Positions 1-6,933 are shown, numbered from the stretch's first letter. The stretch is 7,088 bases of DNA from an uncultured Bacteroidales bacterium (GCA_947305045.1 CAMZCW010000119.1:1-7088); one strand, 5' to 3'. The notes: a model not told the origin generated them from the letters alone. Numbers and translations are program-made.

Positions 1-854
1 TTGCAGGAGAAGATGTCGGACTCGGAGCCGGGAACGAAACTGTGGTTGGCCGGATCTCCGGGAAGCATCTGCTGAAATTCCGCCATCCGGGACGACAGGG
101 CATTCAGCTCCTCGGTACGCTGAAGGTTTTTCAGGAGGACGTAGGCCCCGTAGGAGGCTTTTTTCCCGTAAAGGGCATCGTCCACGGCCTCGATGGGGCC
201 GATGACAAGGTCCATCTTGCTGTCGTTCATCTGCAGCCAGGCCTTCTCGCTTTCGTAATAATCGTCTGTCTTAAGGCCTTCCACCATTTTGAGGAGGTAG
301 TTTCTCACGCTCTCCTTGATGGTGACATCGGCGGCACGCTGCAGGTAAGTCTCTATCTGGCCGATCTCCCGGGAATAGGCGTCATGATACCAGACGGTCT
401 TCAGGGCGTCGCCGTCACGGACAATCAGGGTAAAGGGACTCTGTTTCAGGCTGTCATCGAAGGCCGCAAATTCTTCGGCGGTCATATCCGAAGGATAAAA
501 ACGGGCGCCTGCGGGCTTGCGGCCGTATCCCGGCAGGAAAGGCTTTCCGTCAATACGGTCCCAGGGACCATAGTTGATTTCGGCATACAGTCTCTCGGAA
601 TCATCGGCACACTCGCCCAGGAGCGTCTCTTTGTCACCGAAATACTGTTGCCAGTATATCTTGTCCACCTCGTCGGCGGCTTTGCGGTACAGATTCAATA
701 CTTCCTTCCCATTTTCGCTGATGCCGGACAAGTCTGGTGCGGGAATACTCACCAGGGCATAATTCTCAACCAGCTCACCCGTGTCAACGCGTTTCTCAGT
801 GCAGGAAACGGCGCCCAGGGTTAGGATTACAGATGCAATTATAAGTCTTTTCAT
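1..854 (-). CDS. Peptidase family M49 (dipeptidyl peptidase III-like) lipoprotein, N-terminal part
   Basis: This gene runs off the left edge. The start is the ATG at 854-852 and 284 codons are visible without a stop. The protein opens with a lipoprotein signal, MKRLIIASVILTLGAVSC, with the likely lipidated cysteine at residue 18, so it should be exported and membrane-anchored. The body carries stretches I associate with the M49 zinc peptidases of Bacteroidetes: INYGPWDRIDGKPFLPG, then KPAGARFYPSDMTAEEF, and later MDLVIGPIEAVDDALYGKK. M49 enzymes remove dipeptides from peptide N-termini using a HExxGH-type zinc site; that site would lie beyond the window, so catalytic competence cannot be judged. 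Family members have well over 500 residues, so about half is seen. The residues after the cysteine (TEKR) are not strongly acidic, giving no clear surface-export signal. It is divergent from the LysR gene, which may regulate it. Family assignment is from memory of motifs. Confidence 0.8.
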   Translation of the reverse strand, partial: MKRLIIASVILTLGAVSCTEKRVDTGELVENYALVSIPAPDLSGISENGKEVLNLYRKAADEVDKIYWQQYFGDKETLLGECADDSERLYAEINYGPWDRIDGKPFLPGYGRKPAGARFYPSDMTAEEFAAFDDSLKQSPFTLIVRDGDALKTVWYHDAYSREIGQIETYLQRAADVTIKESVRNYLLKMVEGLKTDDYYESEKAWLQMNDSKMDLVIGPIEAVDDALYGKKASYGAYVLLKNLQRTEELNALSSRMAEFQQMLPGDPANHSFVPGSESDIFSC

Positions 855-876
855 AACGGTACTTTAAAATAGCCTG

Positions 877-884
877 CAAAGATA
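877..884 (-). promoter_or_regulatory. Bacteroidetes -7 promoter box for the M49 peptidase gene
   Basis: Read on the minus strand the bases are TATCTTTG, a match to the Bacteroidetes -7 consensus TAnnTTTG. The box ends 22 bases before the ATG at 854, leaving room for a short leader. No convincing -33 TTTG is visible at the usual spacing. The TTTATCG copy at 904-910 lies about where a -33 element would be. Confidence 0.7.
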
Positions 885-889
885 GTTAC

Positions 890-956
890 TTTATCGGAGT
901 ATTTTTATCGTCAATTAAGGTTTATTTCGATAAAATAATTAGATATTATCGATAAA
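890..956. promoter_or_regulatory. Array of four TTTATCG boxes in the divergent promoter region (candidate LysR operator)
   Basis: The heptamer TTTATCG occurs at 890-896 and 904-910 on the plus strand and, as CGATAAA, at 928-934 and 950-956. The inner two form an inverted pair with 8-base arms (903-910 and 928-935) around a 17-base spacer. The outermost right copy sits in the near-palindrome ATTATCGATAAAT. The array lies between the -7 boxes of the two divergent genes. LysR-type proteins commonly bind such divergent regions next to their own gene, so this is a plausible operator. AT-richness raises the chance of coincidental matches, and binding is inferred only. Confidence 0.45.
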
Positions 957-962
957 TATGGT

Positions 963-970
963 TACATTTG
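963..970 (+). promoter_or_regulatory. -7 promoter box for the LysR-type regulator; decides its start codon
   Basis: TACATTTG matches TAnnTTTG. Transcription would begin roughly seven bases downstream, near 977. An upstream in-frame ATG at 958 lies before this box and would not be in the transcript, so the ATG at 988 is the likely start. No clear -33 element is seen. Confidence 0.65.
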
Positions 971-987
971 TACAGAAAAACCTTGTT

Positions 988-1893
988 ATGGAATTACGAC
1001 AATTGAAATACTTCGTGGAGGTGGGCAGGCTAAAAAGTTATTCCCAAGCCTCTAAAACCTTGTTTATCACCCAAAGTACCATTTCCCAGCAAATCCAAAA
1101 ACTGGAAGAGGAGCTGGGAGTTGAGCTTCTCACGCGTGACACCCGGCATGTTGCCCTCAGCGACTACGGGGAGCAGTTCTATCCCTGCGCCGTCCAGGTC
1201 CTTGAAGATGCCAGGGCCGGGGTAGACCGCATCCGGGATGTGAAAAACCTGCATGTGGGCACTTTGAGCGTGGGTTCTACCTATTCTTTCAGTCCGCTGA
1301 TGATGCAGACGGTGCTGGAGTTCCAGCGGATGCGTCCCCATATCCGTCTGAATCTGGTGATTACGTCCAAGGAGGAACTGCTGCAAAGGCTCCTGAACCG
1401 CGAACTGGATCTGGCCCTTACATACAAATCCCCAATCGGAGACGAACGTCTTGAATCCCGTTTCCTCTTCCACAGTCGTCTCTGTCTGGTAGGACGCATC
1501 GGCGAGCTGGCCGGCTGCGGACCGCAGGTCTCCGTCCATGACCTTGCCCGGTTCCCCCTGGCCTTGCCGGCCAAAGGGCTCCAGGCCCGCGATACCCTGG
1601 AATCGATCCTTTTCACCGAGAACGTCAATCTGGACATCCGCCTGGAAATCAACAGCATCCGGGTCCTGCTGGATTTGGTAGCCAGCAGCCCGCTGGTCAC
1701 TACCCTGTCCAGGGAGGCCATCCACCAGGTCCGGGGCTTCGAGGCCATCCCCATCAATCATCCCGACAGCAGGATGGACGGATGCTACCACTATTTAAAA
1801 GGTTCTTATCTTAAAACGTCGGCCCAAAAGTTCGTGGAGCTGCTGCAGGAGAACAACTCTCTTAACCAGACATTCGCTCCCTCGCATCAATGA
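988..1893 (+). CDS. LysR-type transcriptional regulator
   Basis: A 301-residue protein of standard LysR length. Residues 1-60 form the winged helix-turn-helix: MELRQLKYFVEV, then a recognition region near residues 18-37 containing ASKTLFITQSTISQQIQKLE, and the following LGVELLTRDTRHVALSDYGEQF. A helical linker leads to a periplasmic-binding-protein-like effector domain from about residue 90 to 295, starting at VGTLSVGSTYSFSPLM. The ATG at 988 is preferred over the in-frame ATG at 958 because it gives the classic LysR N-terminus and because the -7 box lies between the two. It is divergent from the M49 peptidase gene, its most likely target along with its own promoter. No cysteine pair pointing to an OxyR-like redox switch was recognised, and the effector is unknown. 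Its last 7 bases overlap the convergent ATPase gene. Confidence 0.93.
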   Translation: MELRQLKYFVEVGRLKSYSQASKTLFITQSTISQQIQKLEEELGVELLTRDTRHVALSDYGEQFYPCAVQVLEDARAGVDRIRDVKNLHVGTLSVGSTYSFSPLMMQTVLEFQRMRPHIRLNLVITSKEELLQRLLNRELDLALTYKSPIGDERLESRFLFHSRLCLVGRIGELAGCGPQVSVHDLARFPLALPAKGLQARDTLESILFTENVNLDIRLEINSIRVLLDLVASSPLVTTLSREAIHQVRGFEAIPINHPDSRMDGCYHYLKGSYLKTSAQKFVELLQENNSLNQTFAPSHQ

Positions 1894-2540
1894 TATGCCG
1901 GGAAAGCCTCCCTCAGTACGGCTTCCCTGTCTTGGGGACCGGATTCCCGGAAGCGGCCGTCCCGGGTGATGGTGAGGACGCGGTGCACTACCTGGAGGGC
2001 GTCGTGGAGGTCGTGGGAGGAAAAGATTACGGCCATGCCGGTGCGCTCGGCCACCTGTCGCAGCGTACGCAGCACCATAAGCCGGTTTTCAACGTCCAGG
2101 AAGGCTGTGGGCTCGTCCAGCAGCAGCAATCCTGCCCGACGGGTAAGTCCCACGGCAATGCAGGCTTTCTGGAATTCTCCATCGCTTAAAGTGGAAATAT
2201 CTCTATCGGCAAGTTGCTTTAACCCAATTAGTTCCAGAGATTCCTCCAACCTCTCTTCCGTTTCTTTCCGGAGCCGTCCGGCCCAGTCACTTTCCCTGTA
2301 GCATCCCGTGCGCACAAACTCCCGCACCGTAAAGCCTTTGACTTTAGGTATACCAGTTGGTACTAAGATGCAGTTGACTGGCGATACACATATCTCTCCA
2401 GCCAGTTCGCGAAGCAAGGTAGATTTTCCGGAGCCGTTCGGTCCAGCCAGCAGCAGGCATTCGCCGGGAGACACCGTGAAGGTGATGTCCCGCACCAGGA
2501 TGTGGTTCCCGTAGCCAATGTGGTCAATGTTCACTTGCAT
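1887..2540 (-). CDS. ABC importer ATPase, iron-siderophore/heme/cobalamin type (FecE/BtuD-like)
   Basis: A 217-residue cytoplasmic ATP-binding subunit expected to power the FecCD permease encoded just upstream. Visible motifs: Walker A GPNGSGKST at residues 33-41, signature LSDGE at 118-122, Walker B LLLLDEPT at 138-145, D-loop AFLD at 146-149 and H-loop histidine 176. LSDGE with AFLD is a form I associate with the iron-complex/heme ATPase branch, which pairs it with FecCD rather than with the LolC/E-type protein. Two oddities: family members are usually about 250 residues, and here only 23 residues separate the Walker A lysine from the Q-loop, about 20 fewer than usual. The Q-loop position reads VPTG, with Thr62 where VPQ is expected. 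The ATG at 2540 overlaps the end of the permease gene by 17 bases, implying translational coupling. It is the last gene of the tyrS unit. Confidence 0.92.
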   Translation of the reverse strand: MQVNIDHIGYGNHILVRDITFTVSPGECLLLAGPNGSGKSTLLRELAGEICVSPVNCILVPTGIPKVKGFTVREFVRTGCYRESDWAGRLRKETEERLEESLELIGLKQLADRDISTLSDGEFQKACIAVGLTRRAGLLLLDEPTAFLDVENRLMVLRTLRQVAERTGMAVIFSSHDLHDALQVVHRVLTITRDGRFRESGPQDREAVLREAFPAYH

Positions 2541-3459
2541 GGCAGAGATACCAGATTATTAGGGGAATACCAATGAGTGCAAGTGTGCTGCCGGCGGGGA
2601 GGGGGACCGGCCAGAGATTGGCCAGGATATCGGCCACAAGGGCTAGGCAGGCGCCGGTGGCAAGGGTTGCGGGAAGCACTTTCCCGTGGGCCGATGAGCC
2701 GGTGAGTTTCCGGGAGAGGTGCGGCGCCACGATGCCCACAAAACCCAGGGGGCCGCAGAAGGCCGTAACTATGCCGGTCATGAGGCTGGCCGACAGCATG
2801 GAAAGGGTGCGGATCCGCTTTAGCGGAGCGCCGGAGAAACTGGCGTAATTCTCCCCGAAGAGGATGATATCCAGGCCTTTCCGGTTCCAGACGGCCAGTG
2901 CCAGACCGGCAAGCAGGGCGGCGGCCATGATAATCAGTTCCAGCGTGCGGGTGCCGGAAAAACTGCCCGCCATCCAGCTGTAGAACAGCTTGAGGCTTTC
3001 TTCGCCGGCAGAATACTGCAGGATGGAGGAGAGGGCGCTGAACACGAAGCCCAGCATAACGCCCAGGATGAGCAGGGTAGTGGCCCGCAGTCGGGTGCTC
3101 AGGACAACAATGAGCAGGGAAGTGAGAAAAGCGCCCGCAAAGGCGGCCAGGGCCATGCTCATGCCGGAAAACCAGGCGGCCGATGTGCCCAGGGCCAGCG
3201 CCACAATGGCGGCTCCCAGGCCCGCGCCGCCGCTAACGCCCATGATGTGCGGATCGGCCAGGGGATTGCGGAAAAGGGCCTGCATCTGCATGCCGGCAAG
3301 GGCCAGGGAGGCTCCGGCAATCACAGCCGTCAGCATCCGCGGCAGGCGAAGGTTCCAAAGGATGACGCCGCCCACAGGCCCGAAGCCGTTGCCTGTGAGA
3401 AGATCCAGACCGGCCAGCAGAATCAGTGCAAGACAGAGGATGGGCCCGAAGCGTTTCAT
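2524..3459 (-). CDS. FecCD-family ABC importer permease (iron complex, heme or cobalamin uptake)
   Basis: A 311-residue, strongly hydrophobic inner-membrane protein of the BtuC/FecCD family, which forms the dimeric translocation channel of type II importers. After a first membrane helix (about residues 5-22) comes RLPR at 38-41, then GMQMQALFRNPLADPHIMG with NPLADP at 65-70. Further on are FCGPLGFVGIVAPHLSRKL, the coupling-helix region contacting the ATPase, and a C-terminal PAGSTLALIGIPLIIWYL. All are family hallmarks, and the length is close to the usual 320-340. The chosen start is the ATG at 3459, which overlaps the preceding gene's stop as ATGA. The longer open frame to 3612 only adds a non-hydrophobic arginine/proline-rich stretch lying over that gene. 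The substrate cannot be read from the sequence, and no substrate-binding protein or outer-membrane receptor gene is in the window. Confidence 0.93.
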   Translation of the reverse strand: MKRFGPILCLALILLAGLDLLTGNGFGPVGGVILWNLRLPRMLTAVIAGASLALAGMQMQALFRNPLADPHIMGVSGGAGLGAAIVALALGTSAAWFSGMSMALAAFAGAFLTSLLIVVLSTRLRATTLLILGVMLGFVFSALSSILQYSAGEESLKLFYSWMAGSFSGTRTLELIIMAAALLAGLALAVWNRKGLDIILFGENYASFSGAPLKRIRTLSMLSASLMTGIVTAFCGPLGFVGIVAPHLSRKLTGSSAHGKVLPATLATGACLALVADILANLWPVPLPAGSTLALIGIPLIIWYLCHASEH

Positions 3460-4649
3460 AGCTTGCGGGAAGGGATGAGGGCCATGAGGAAGCCGATACC
3501 GGCCACGCCCACTACGGTCCAAAGGATGTCGGTGGCTTTGAGTACCACCGGATAGGCCTGCACCACGAAGTTGCCCGGCATGGCAATGAGGCCGAAGCGG
3601 TCCTGCAGCCAAACAATCATGATGCCCAGCACCAGGCCGATGACCATGCCCAGCAGACTCACCAGCCAGCCTTCCCAGAGGAAGATGCGGCGGATGAGCC
3701 CTTCCGGGGCGCCCATGCTGCGGAGCGTGCCTATGTCGCCCTGCTTCTCGATGACCAGCATCTTGAGGGCGCTGTAGATGTTGAAGGCGATGATGAGGAC
3801 TATGAATACCAGGATGAGGTAAATGGCCAGTTTCTCGTAGCGCATCATCCTGTAGATGGATTCTTCCTGCTGATAGCGGTCCAGTACGCGGAAACCGTCT
3901 CCCAGGCGCTCCTGCAGGGCTTTCGCCACCTTGGAGGCCGATCCGGGCGCCACATTCAGTTCCATGGAGGAGACTTCGTCCGGGTATTCCAGCAGTTCCC
4001 GCATCACTTCGATGGGAACCACCACCAGGCGGGCGTCCACATCGGCATTTACGGAGAAGATGCCGGAAGGGCGCAGGCTCACGCTGCGGAGCGAAGCGGT
4101 GGGATTGGAAAGGGAAACTTCCTCGTTCCGGGAAGGGTAATGGATTTCCAGCGGGGAAATGAAGCGGGGACTAAGGTTAAGCGTATAAGCAACCCCTGCA
4201 CCCACAACCGCCTGCGGCAGACTGCCGTTGTGGAGGCTCCATTCGCCGTCCACCAGATGCTCCTGCAGGGGGAATTCCTCTTCGGCCACGGAGTCCAGTC
4301 CGCGAACGCGGGAGAGGCACTGCTTGCCGTCATAGGAAAGGAAAACCTGGTCTTCCAGCACGCTGTAAAAGGATAGGACGTCCTCTTGCTCACCGGCCCA
4401 GGCAAAGGCCGATGAATCCGGTACGAAGACCTTGCCTTCGGCGGGGCGGACGGACAGATCGGCATGTAAGTCATTCAGGCTGCTGTCCACCAGGCGGTTA
4501 AAGCCATTGAATACGGAAAGGATAATGATAAGCGCCGCTGTACCTACGGCCATGCCCGCAACCCCGATGCCCGAAATCATGTTGATCACATTGTACGATT
4601 TCCGGGCGAACAGATAGCGGAAGGCGAATTTCAGCGGCAGCTTTGTCAT
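3456..4649 (-). CDS. FtsX/LolC/LolE-family ABC transporter permease
   Basis: A 397-residue inner-membrane protein with the MacB/LolE layout: an N-terminal helix (about residues 22-46, containing MISGIGVAGMAVGTAALIII), a large periplasmic domain of roughly 220 residues, then three helices near 274-297, 326-348 and 375-393. IEKQGDIGTLRSMGAP after the second helix is the cytoplasmic loop that contacts the ATPase in FtsX-fold proteins. The opening LPLKFAFRYLFARKSYNVINMISGI is typical of LolC/E homologues in Bacteroidetes, which often follow rbfA. In proteobacteria LolCDE extracts lipoproteins from the inner membrane; the role here is inferred by homology. No LolD-type ATPase gene is adjacent, since the nearby ATPase belongs to the FecCD system. 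The C-terminus stops right after the last helix (MALIPSRKL). Its ATG overlaps the rbfA stop as ATGA, and its own stop overlaps the permease ATG the same way. Confidence 0.9.
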   Translation of the reverse strand: MTKLPLKFAFRYLFARKSYNVINMISGIGVAGMAVGTAALIIILSVFNGFNRLVDSSLNDLHADLSVRPAEGKVFVPDSSAFAWAGEQEDVLSFYSVLEDQVFLSYDGKQCLSRVRGLDSVAEEEFPLQEHLVDGEWSLHNGSLPQAVVGAGVAYTLNLSPRFISPLEIHYPSRNEEVSLSNPTASLRSVSLRPSGIFSVNADVDARLVVVPIEVMRELLEYPDEVSSMELNVAPGSASKVAKALQERLGDGFRVLDRYQQEESIYRMMRYEKLAIYLILVFIVLIIAFNIYSALKMLVIEKQGDIGTLRSMGAPEGLIRRIFLWEGWLVSLLGMVIGLVLGIMIVWLQDRFGLIAMPGNFVVQAYPVVLKATDILWTVVGVAGIGFLMALIPSRKL

Positions 4650-4993
4650 TTCTTTAGCAGATCCTCAATGTGCTGGGCATAGTCCAGGGAGGTGTCCAGA
4701 AGGAAATTCAGCTCCGGAACAATGCGGAGCTGTCTTCCCACCACATGGCCCAGTTCTCCGCGAAGGGCGTGGAGGTTCTCGTTCAGGAGGTCCATCACCG
4801 GGCCCTGCTTCTCCGAGGGGAAGATGCTCACGAACACCTTGGCCACGGACAGGTCCGGACTCACGCGCACCTCGCTTACCGTGACCAGGGCGCCGTCAAA
4901 GGCGGCCATGCCCTTGGCACGGATAATCTCCGCCAGGGCTTTCTGCAGCTCCCGCGCCACTTTCAGTTGTCTTGTGCTGGCAGGTTTTTCCAT
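4646..4993 (-). CDS. rbfA: Ribosome-binding factor A
   Basis: A 115-residue protein, normal for RbfA, a single KH-like-domain factor that binds the 30S subunit during late 16S rRNA maturation. Family signatures are STRQLKVARELQKALAEII at the N-terminus, VTVSEVRVSPDLSVAKVFVSIFP in the core, and LGHVVGRQLRIVPELNFLLDTSLDYAQHIEDLL at the C-terminus. The start ATG at 4993 shares one base with the tyrS stop (TAATG), and its TGA stop overlaps the next ATG as ATGA, so translation is probably coupled on both sides. There is no separate promoter box in the overlaps, so it should depend on the tyrS promoter. The sequence shows nothing abnormal. Confidence 0.96.
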   Translation of the reverse strand: MEKPASTRQLKVARELQKALAEIIRAKGMAAFDGALVTVSEVRVSPDLSVAKVFVSIFPSEKQGPVMDLLNENLHALRGELGHVVGRQLRIVPELNFLLDTSLDYAQHIEDLLKK

Positions 4994-6279
4994 TATGCGA
5001 TGTTAACGATAAAATAGTTCTTCTTTCCCTTCTGGGCCAGGATGTAGTGGCCGTTCACAATATCGGCCTCCGACACTTCTGCGTTGATGTCCGTCACCTT
5101 GTCCTTGTTGATGGAGATGCCGCCGCCCTGGATCATCTTGCGGGCCTCGCCCTTGGAGGGGAGGATGGCGGTTTTCACGGCCAGGAAGTCCATGACGTTG
5201 CAGGGGAGGTCGGCCTTGCTCACGGTGAAGGAGGGAACATCGGCAAAAACGGCCAGGAAGGTGCGCTCGTCCAGCTTCTTGAGGGCTTCGGAATTGCCGC
5301 CGAAGAGCATCTGGGAGGCCTCGATGGCCTTGTCCAGCGCTTCCTGTCCGTGGCACATGATAGTAACCTCGCGGGCCAGTACCTTCTGCAGCTCGCGGGC
5401 GCCGGGGTTCTCCCTGTGACGGGCGATGAGATCCTCGATGGTCTGGCGGTCCAGCATGGTGAAGATCTTGATGTAGCTCTCTGCATCCACGTCGCTCACG
5501 TTCAGCCAGAACTGGTAGAACTCATAAGGGCTGGTCTTTTCGGCGTCCAGCCAGATGTTGCCCTTTTCGGTCTTGCCGAACTTGGTGCCGTCGGCCTTGC
5601 GGATGAGCGGGCAGGTGAGGGCGAAAGCCTCTCCGCCGTCCATGCGGCGGATGAGTTCCGTGCCGGTGGTGATGTTGCCCCACTGGTCGGAGCCGCCCAG
5701 CTGGAGGATGCAGCCCTTGTTCTTCCAGAGCCAGTAGAAATCGTAGCCCTGCATGAGCTGGTAGCTGAATTCCGTAAAGGACATGCCTTCCGAGGATTCG
5801 CGGGACAGGCGCTTTTTCACGCTGTCCTTGGCCATCATATAGTTCACGGTGATGTGCTTGCCGATATCCCGGATGAAGTTGATGAAGGTGTAGTCCTTCA
5901 TCCAGTCGTAGTTGTTCACCAGTTCGGCCTTGTTGGGGGCGTCGCTCTCAAAGTCCAGGAAGCGGGCCAGCTGGGCCTTGAGGCAGGCCACGTTGTGATT
6001 GAGCGTCGCTTCGTCCAGCAGGTTTCTTTCGGCCGATTTCATGGATGGGTCCCCAATCATGCCGGTGGCACCGCCCACCAGGGCGAAGGGCTTGTGCCCG
6101 CAGTTCTGGAAATGCTTAAGTATCATCACACTAACCAAATGGCCGATGTGCAGGGAATCGGCCGTGGGATCAATGCCCACATAGGCCGCCTGCGGCCCTT
6201 CCATCAGTTTCTCTTCCGTTCCGGGCATGATGTCCTGTATCATCCCGCGCCATTTGAGTTCCTCTACAAAATTCTTCAT
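4993..6279 (-). CDS. tyrS: Tyrosyl-tRNA synthetase
   Basis: A 428-residue class I aminoacyl-tRNA synthetase that charges tRNA-Tyr with tyrosine. The Rossmann catalytic domain shows HIGH at residues 44-47, the tyrosine-pocket segment YQLMQGYD at 173-180, GSDQWGN at 196-202 and the KMSKS-equivalent KFGKT at 233-237, as in bacterial TyrRS. An anticodon-binding region follows, and the C-terminal S4-like RNA-binding domain begins near residue 365 (the stretch with [17 protein letters not shown]). All key residues are present. The start is the ATG at 6279. The open frame extends seven codons up to a TTG at 6300, but that lies almost at the predicted transcription start, so it is unlikely. It is first in the five-gene unit and joined to rbfA by a 1-base overlap. 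No T-box-like leader fits in the roughly 25-base leader. Confidence 0.98.
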   Translation of the reverse strand: MKNFVEELKWRGMIQDIMPGTEEKLMEGPQAAYVGIDPTADSLHIGHLVSVMILKHFQNCGHKPFALVGGATGMIGDPSMKSAERNLLDEATLNHNVACLKAQLARFLDFESDAPNKAELVNNYDWMKDYTFINFIRDIGKHITVNYMMAKDSVKKRLSRESSEGMSFTEFSYQLMQGYDFYWLWKNKGCILQLGGSDQWGNITTGTELIRRMDGGEAFALTCPLIRKADGTKFGKTEKGNIWLDAEKTSPYEFYQFWLNVSDVDAESYIKIFTMLDRQTIEDLIARHRENPGARELQKVLAREVTIMCHGQEALDKAIEASQMLFGGNSEALKKLDERTFLAVFADVPSFTVSKADLPCNVMDFLAVKTAILPSKGEARKMIQGGGISINKDKVTDINAEVSEADIVNGHYILAQKGKKNYFIVNIA

Positions 6280-6309
6280 ATGGTTTTTCGTTTGTTTCAA
6301 ATTAACCTA

Positions 6310-6317
6310 CAAAGATA
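6310..6317 (-). promoter_or_regulatory. -7 promoter box for the tyrS-rbfA-permease-importer unit
   Basis: On the minus strand the bases read TATCTTTG, matching TAnnTTTG. Transcription would start near 6303, about 24 bases before the tyrS ATG. It is the only obvious promoter box I see upstream of the five overlapping genes. A -33 TTTG is not evident at normal spacing. The gap from 6280 to 6377 contains no strong terminator hairpin. Confidence 0.72.
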
Positions 6318-6377
6318 CAAATAATCTTATAATTATGCTCTTTATACCGTTTGCCGCCCGCCGCCAAAAAACTGGTT

Positions 6378-6878
6378 TTACCTAATCCGCTTGCCGAAAA
6401 TTTCACAGACAAGGAACTTTTCTCCGTTGTCTTTCATCCGGACATTCTCCCATCGGAAACTGTCTGCGGTAATGTCGGAGAAAATCCAGTAGGCATTCTC
6501 TTCTGAGAGCACCTTTCCCACCAGCCTGTCACCCTGCTTGGTGAAGCATAGCCTTTTCATGGCATGGTCGCAGGTATAAGTTACATCGTAACACTGCTGG
6601 GCTTTGTTGAACATCCGGAATGATGAACCATATTCACCGTCCGGCTGTGGCTCGGTTTCCTTTGTGGCCCGCGACGGGAAGATGAAAATGTCCTGTATGC
6701 CAGTTCCTTCCAGGATCCGGCGAAATAGCCATTCTCCTTTGACATGGCGTTTATGACCCGCTTCGGGTTCATCGTAATAGTCGCAGTCCCAGTCGCCGAT
6801 AAGCGGGGCGAACCAGTCATACTCGTCTGGTATCCTGTCGGTTTTGCCGCTCAATAATGCTTCAATAAAACTATCCAT
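6378..6878 (-). CDS. Unrecognised 166-residue cytoplasmic protein
   Basis: I do not recognise this family with certainty. The protein starts MDSFIEALLSGKTDRIPDE, has no signal peptide or membrane helix, and is rich in aromatic residues with five tryptophans spread through it. Notable stretches are WFAPLIGDWDCDYYDEP, KGEWLFRRILEGTGIQDIFI, EYGSSFRMFNKAQQCYDVTY and NAYWIFSDITADSFRWENVR. Alternating hydrophobic and polar segments and a GDWD/GEW pattern suggest a mainly beta-strand, possibly lipocalin-like or DUF1579-like barrel, but this is a guess. The ATG at 6878 is preferred over the in-frame ATG at 6914 because the gene's -7 promoter box lies between them. It is transcribed towards tyrS, about 100 bases away, and has its own promoter. 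An inverted-repeat element sits directly upstream. Codon use looks like that of its neighbours. Confidence 0.8.
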   Translation of the reverse strand: MDSFIEALLSGKTDRIPDEYDWFAPLIGDWDCDYYDEPEAGHKRHVKGEWLFRRILEGTGIQDIFIFPSRATKETEPQPDGEYGSSFRMFNKAQQCYDVTYTCDHAMKRLCFTKQGDRLVGKVLSEENAYWIFSDITADSFRWENVRMKDNGEKFLVCEIFGKRIR

Positions 6879-6901
6879 ATTCTCGTTTCCAATAACAGAT
6901 A

Positions 6902-6909
6902 CAAATATA
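6902..6909 (-). promoter_or_regulatory. -7 promoter box for the 166-residue protein; decides its start codon
   Basis: Minus-strand bases TATATTTG fit TAnnTTTG. Transcription would begin near 6895, so the ATG at 6914 would be outside the transcript and the ATG at 6878 becomes the start, with a leader of about 17 bases. The position of a -33 element (about 6929-6935) abuts the end of the inverted-repeat element at 6934. Confidence 0.65.
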
Positions 6910-6933
6910 AACATTTATGCCGATATGATGCGT

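Noticed and set aside
42..824. A 260-codon plus-strand open frame antisense to the M49 peptidase gene.
   Set aside because: The minus strand shows a lipoprotein signal, family motifs and a promoter; the plus-strand frame has none of these.
3460..3612. N-terminal extension of the FecCD permease to an upstream start at 3612.
   Set aside because: The added 51 residues are arginine, proline and glycine-rich and lie entirely over the upstream permease gene. The ATG at 3459 gives a proper first helix and an ATGA overlap.
4972..6324. A 450-codon plus-strand open frame antisense to tyrS.
   Set aside because: It mirrors tyrS, whose catalytic motifs are all intact. Its histidine/valine/glycine-rich composition is typical of an antisense shadow in GC-rich DNA.
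6318..6377. Possible terminator after the 166-residue gene (AAAAC...GTTTT next to a T-run, followed by GC-rich DNA).
   Set aside because: The stem is only about five AT pairs with a two-base loop, and the GC-rich segment is not self-complementary. Not enough for a terminator call.
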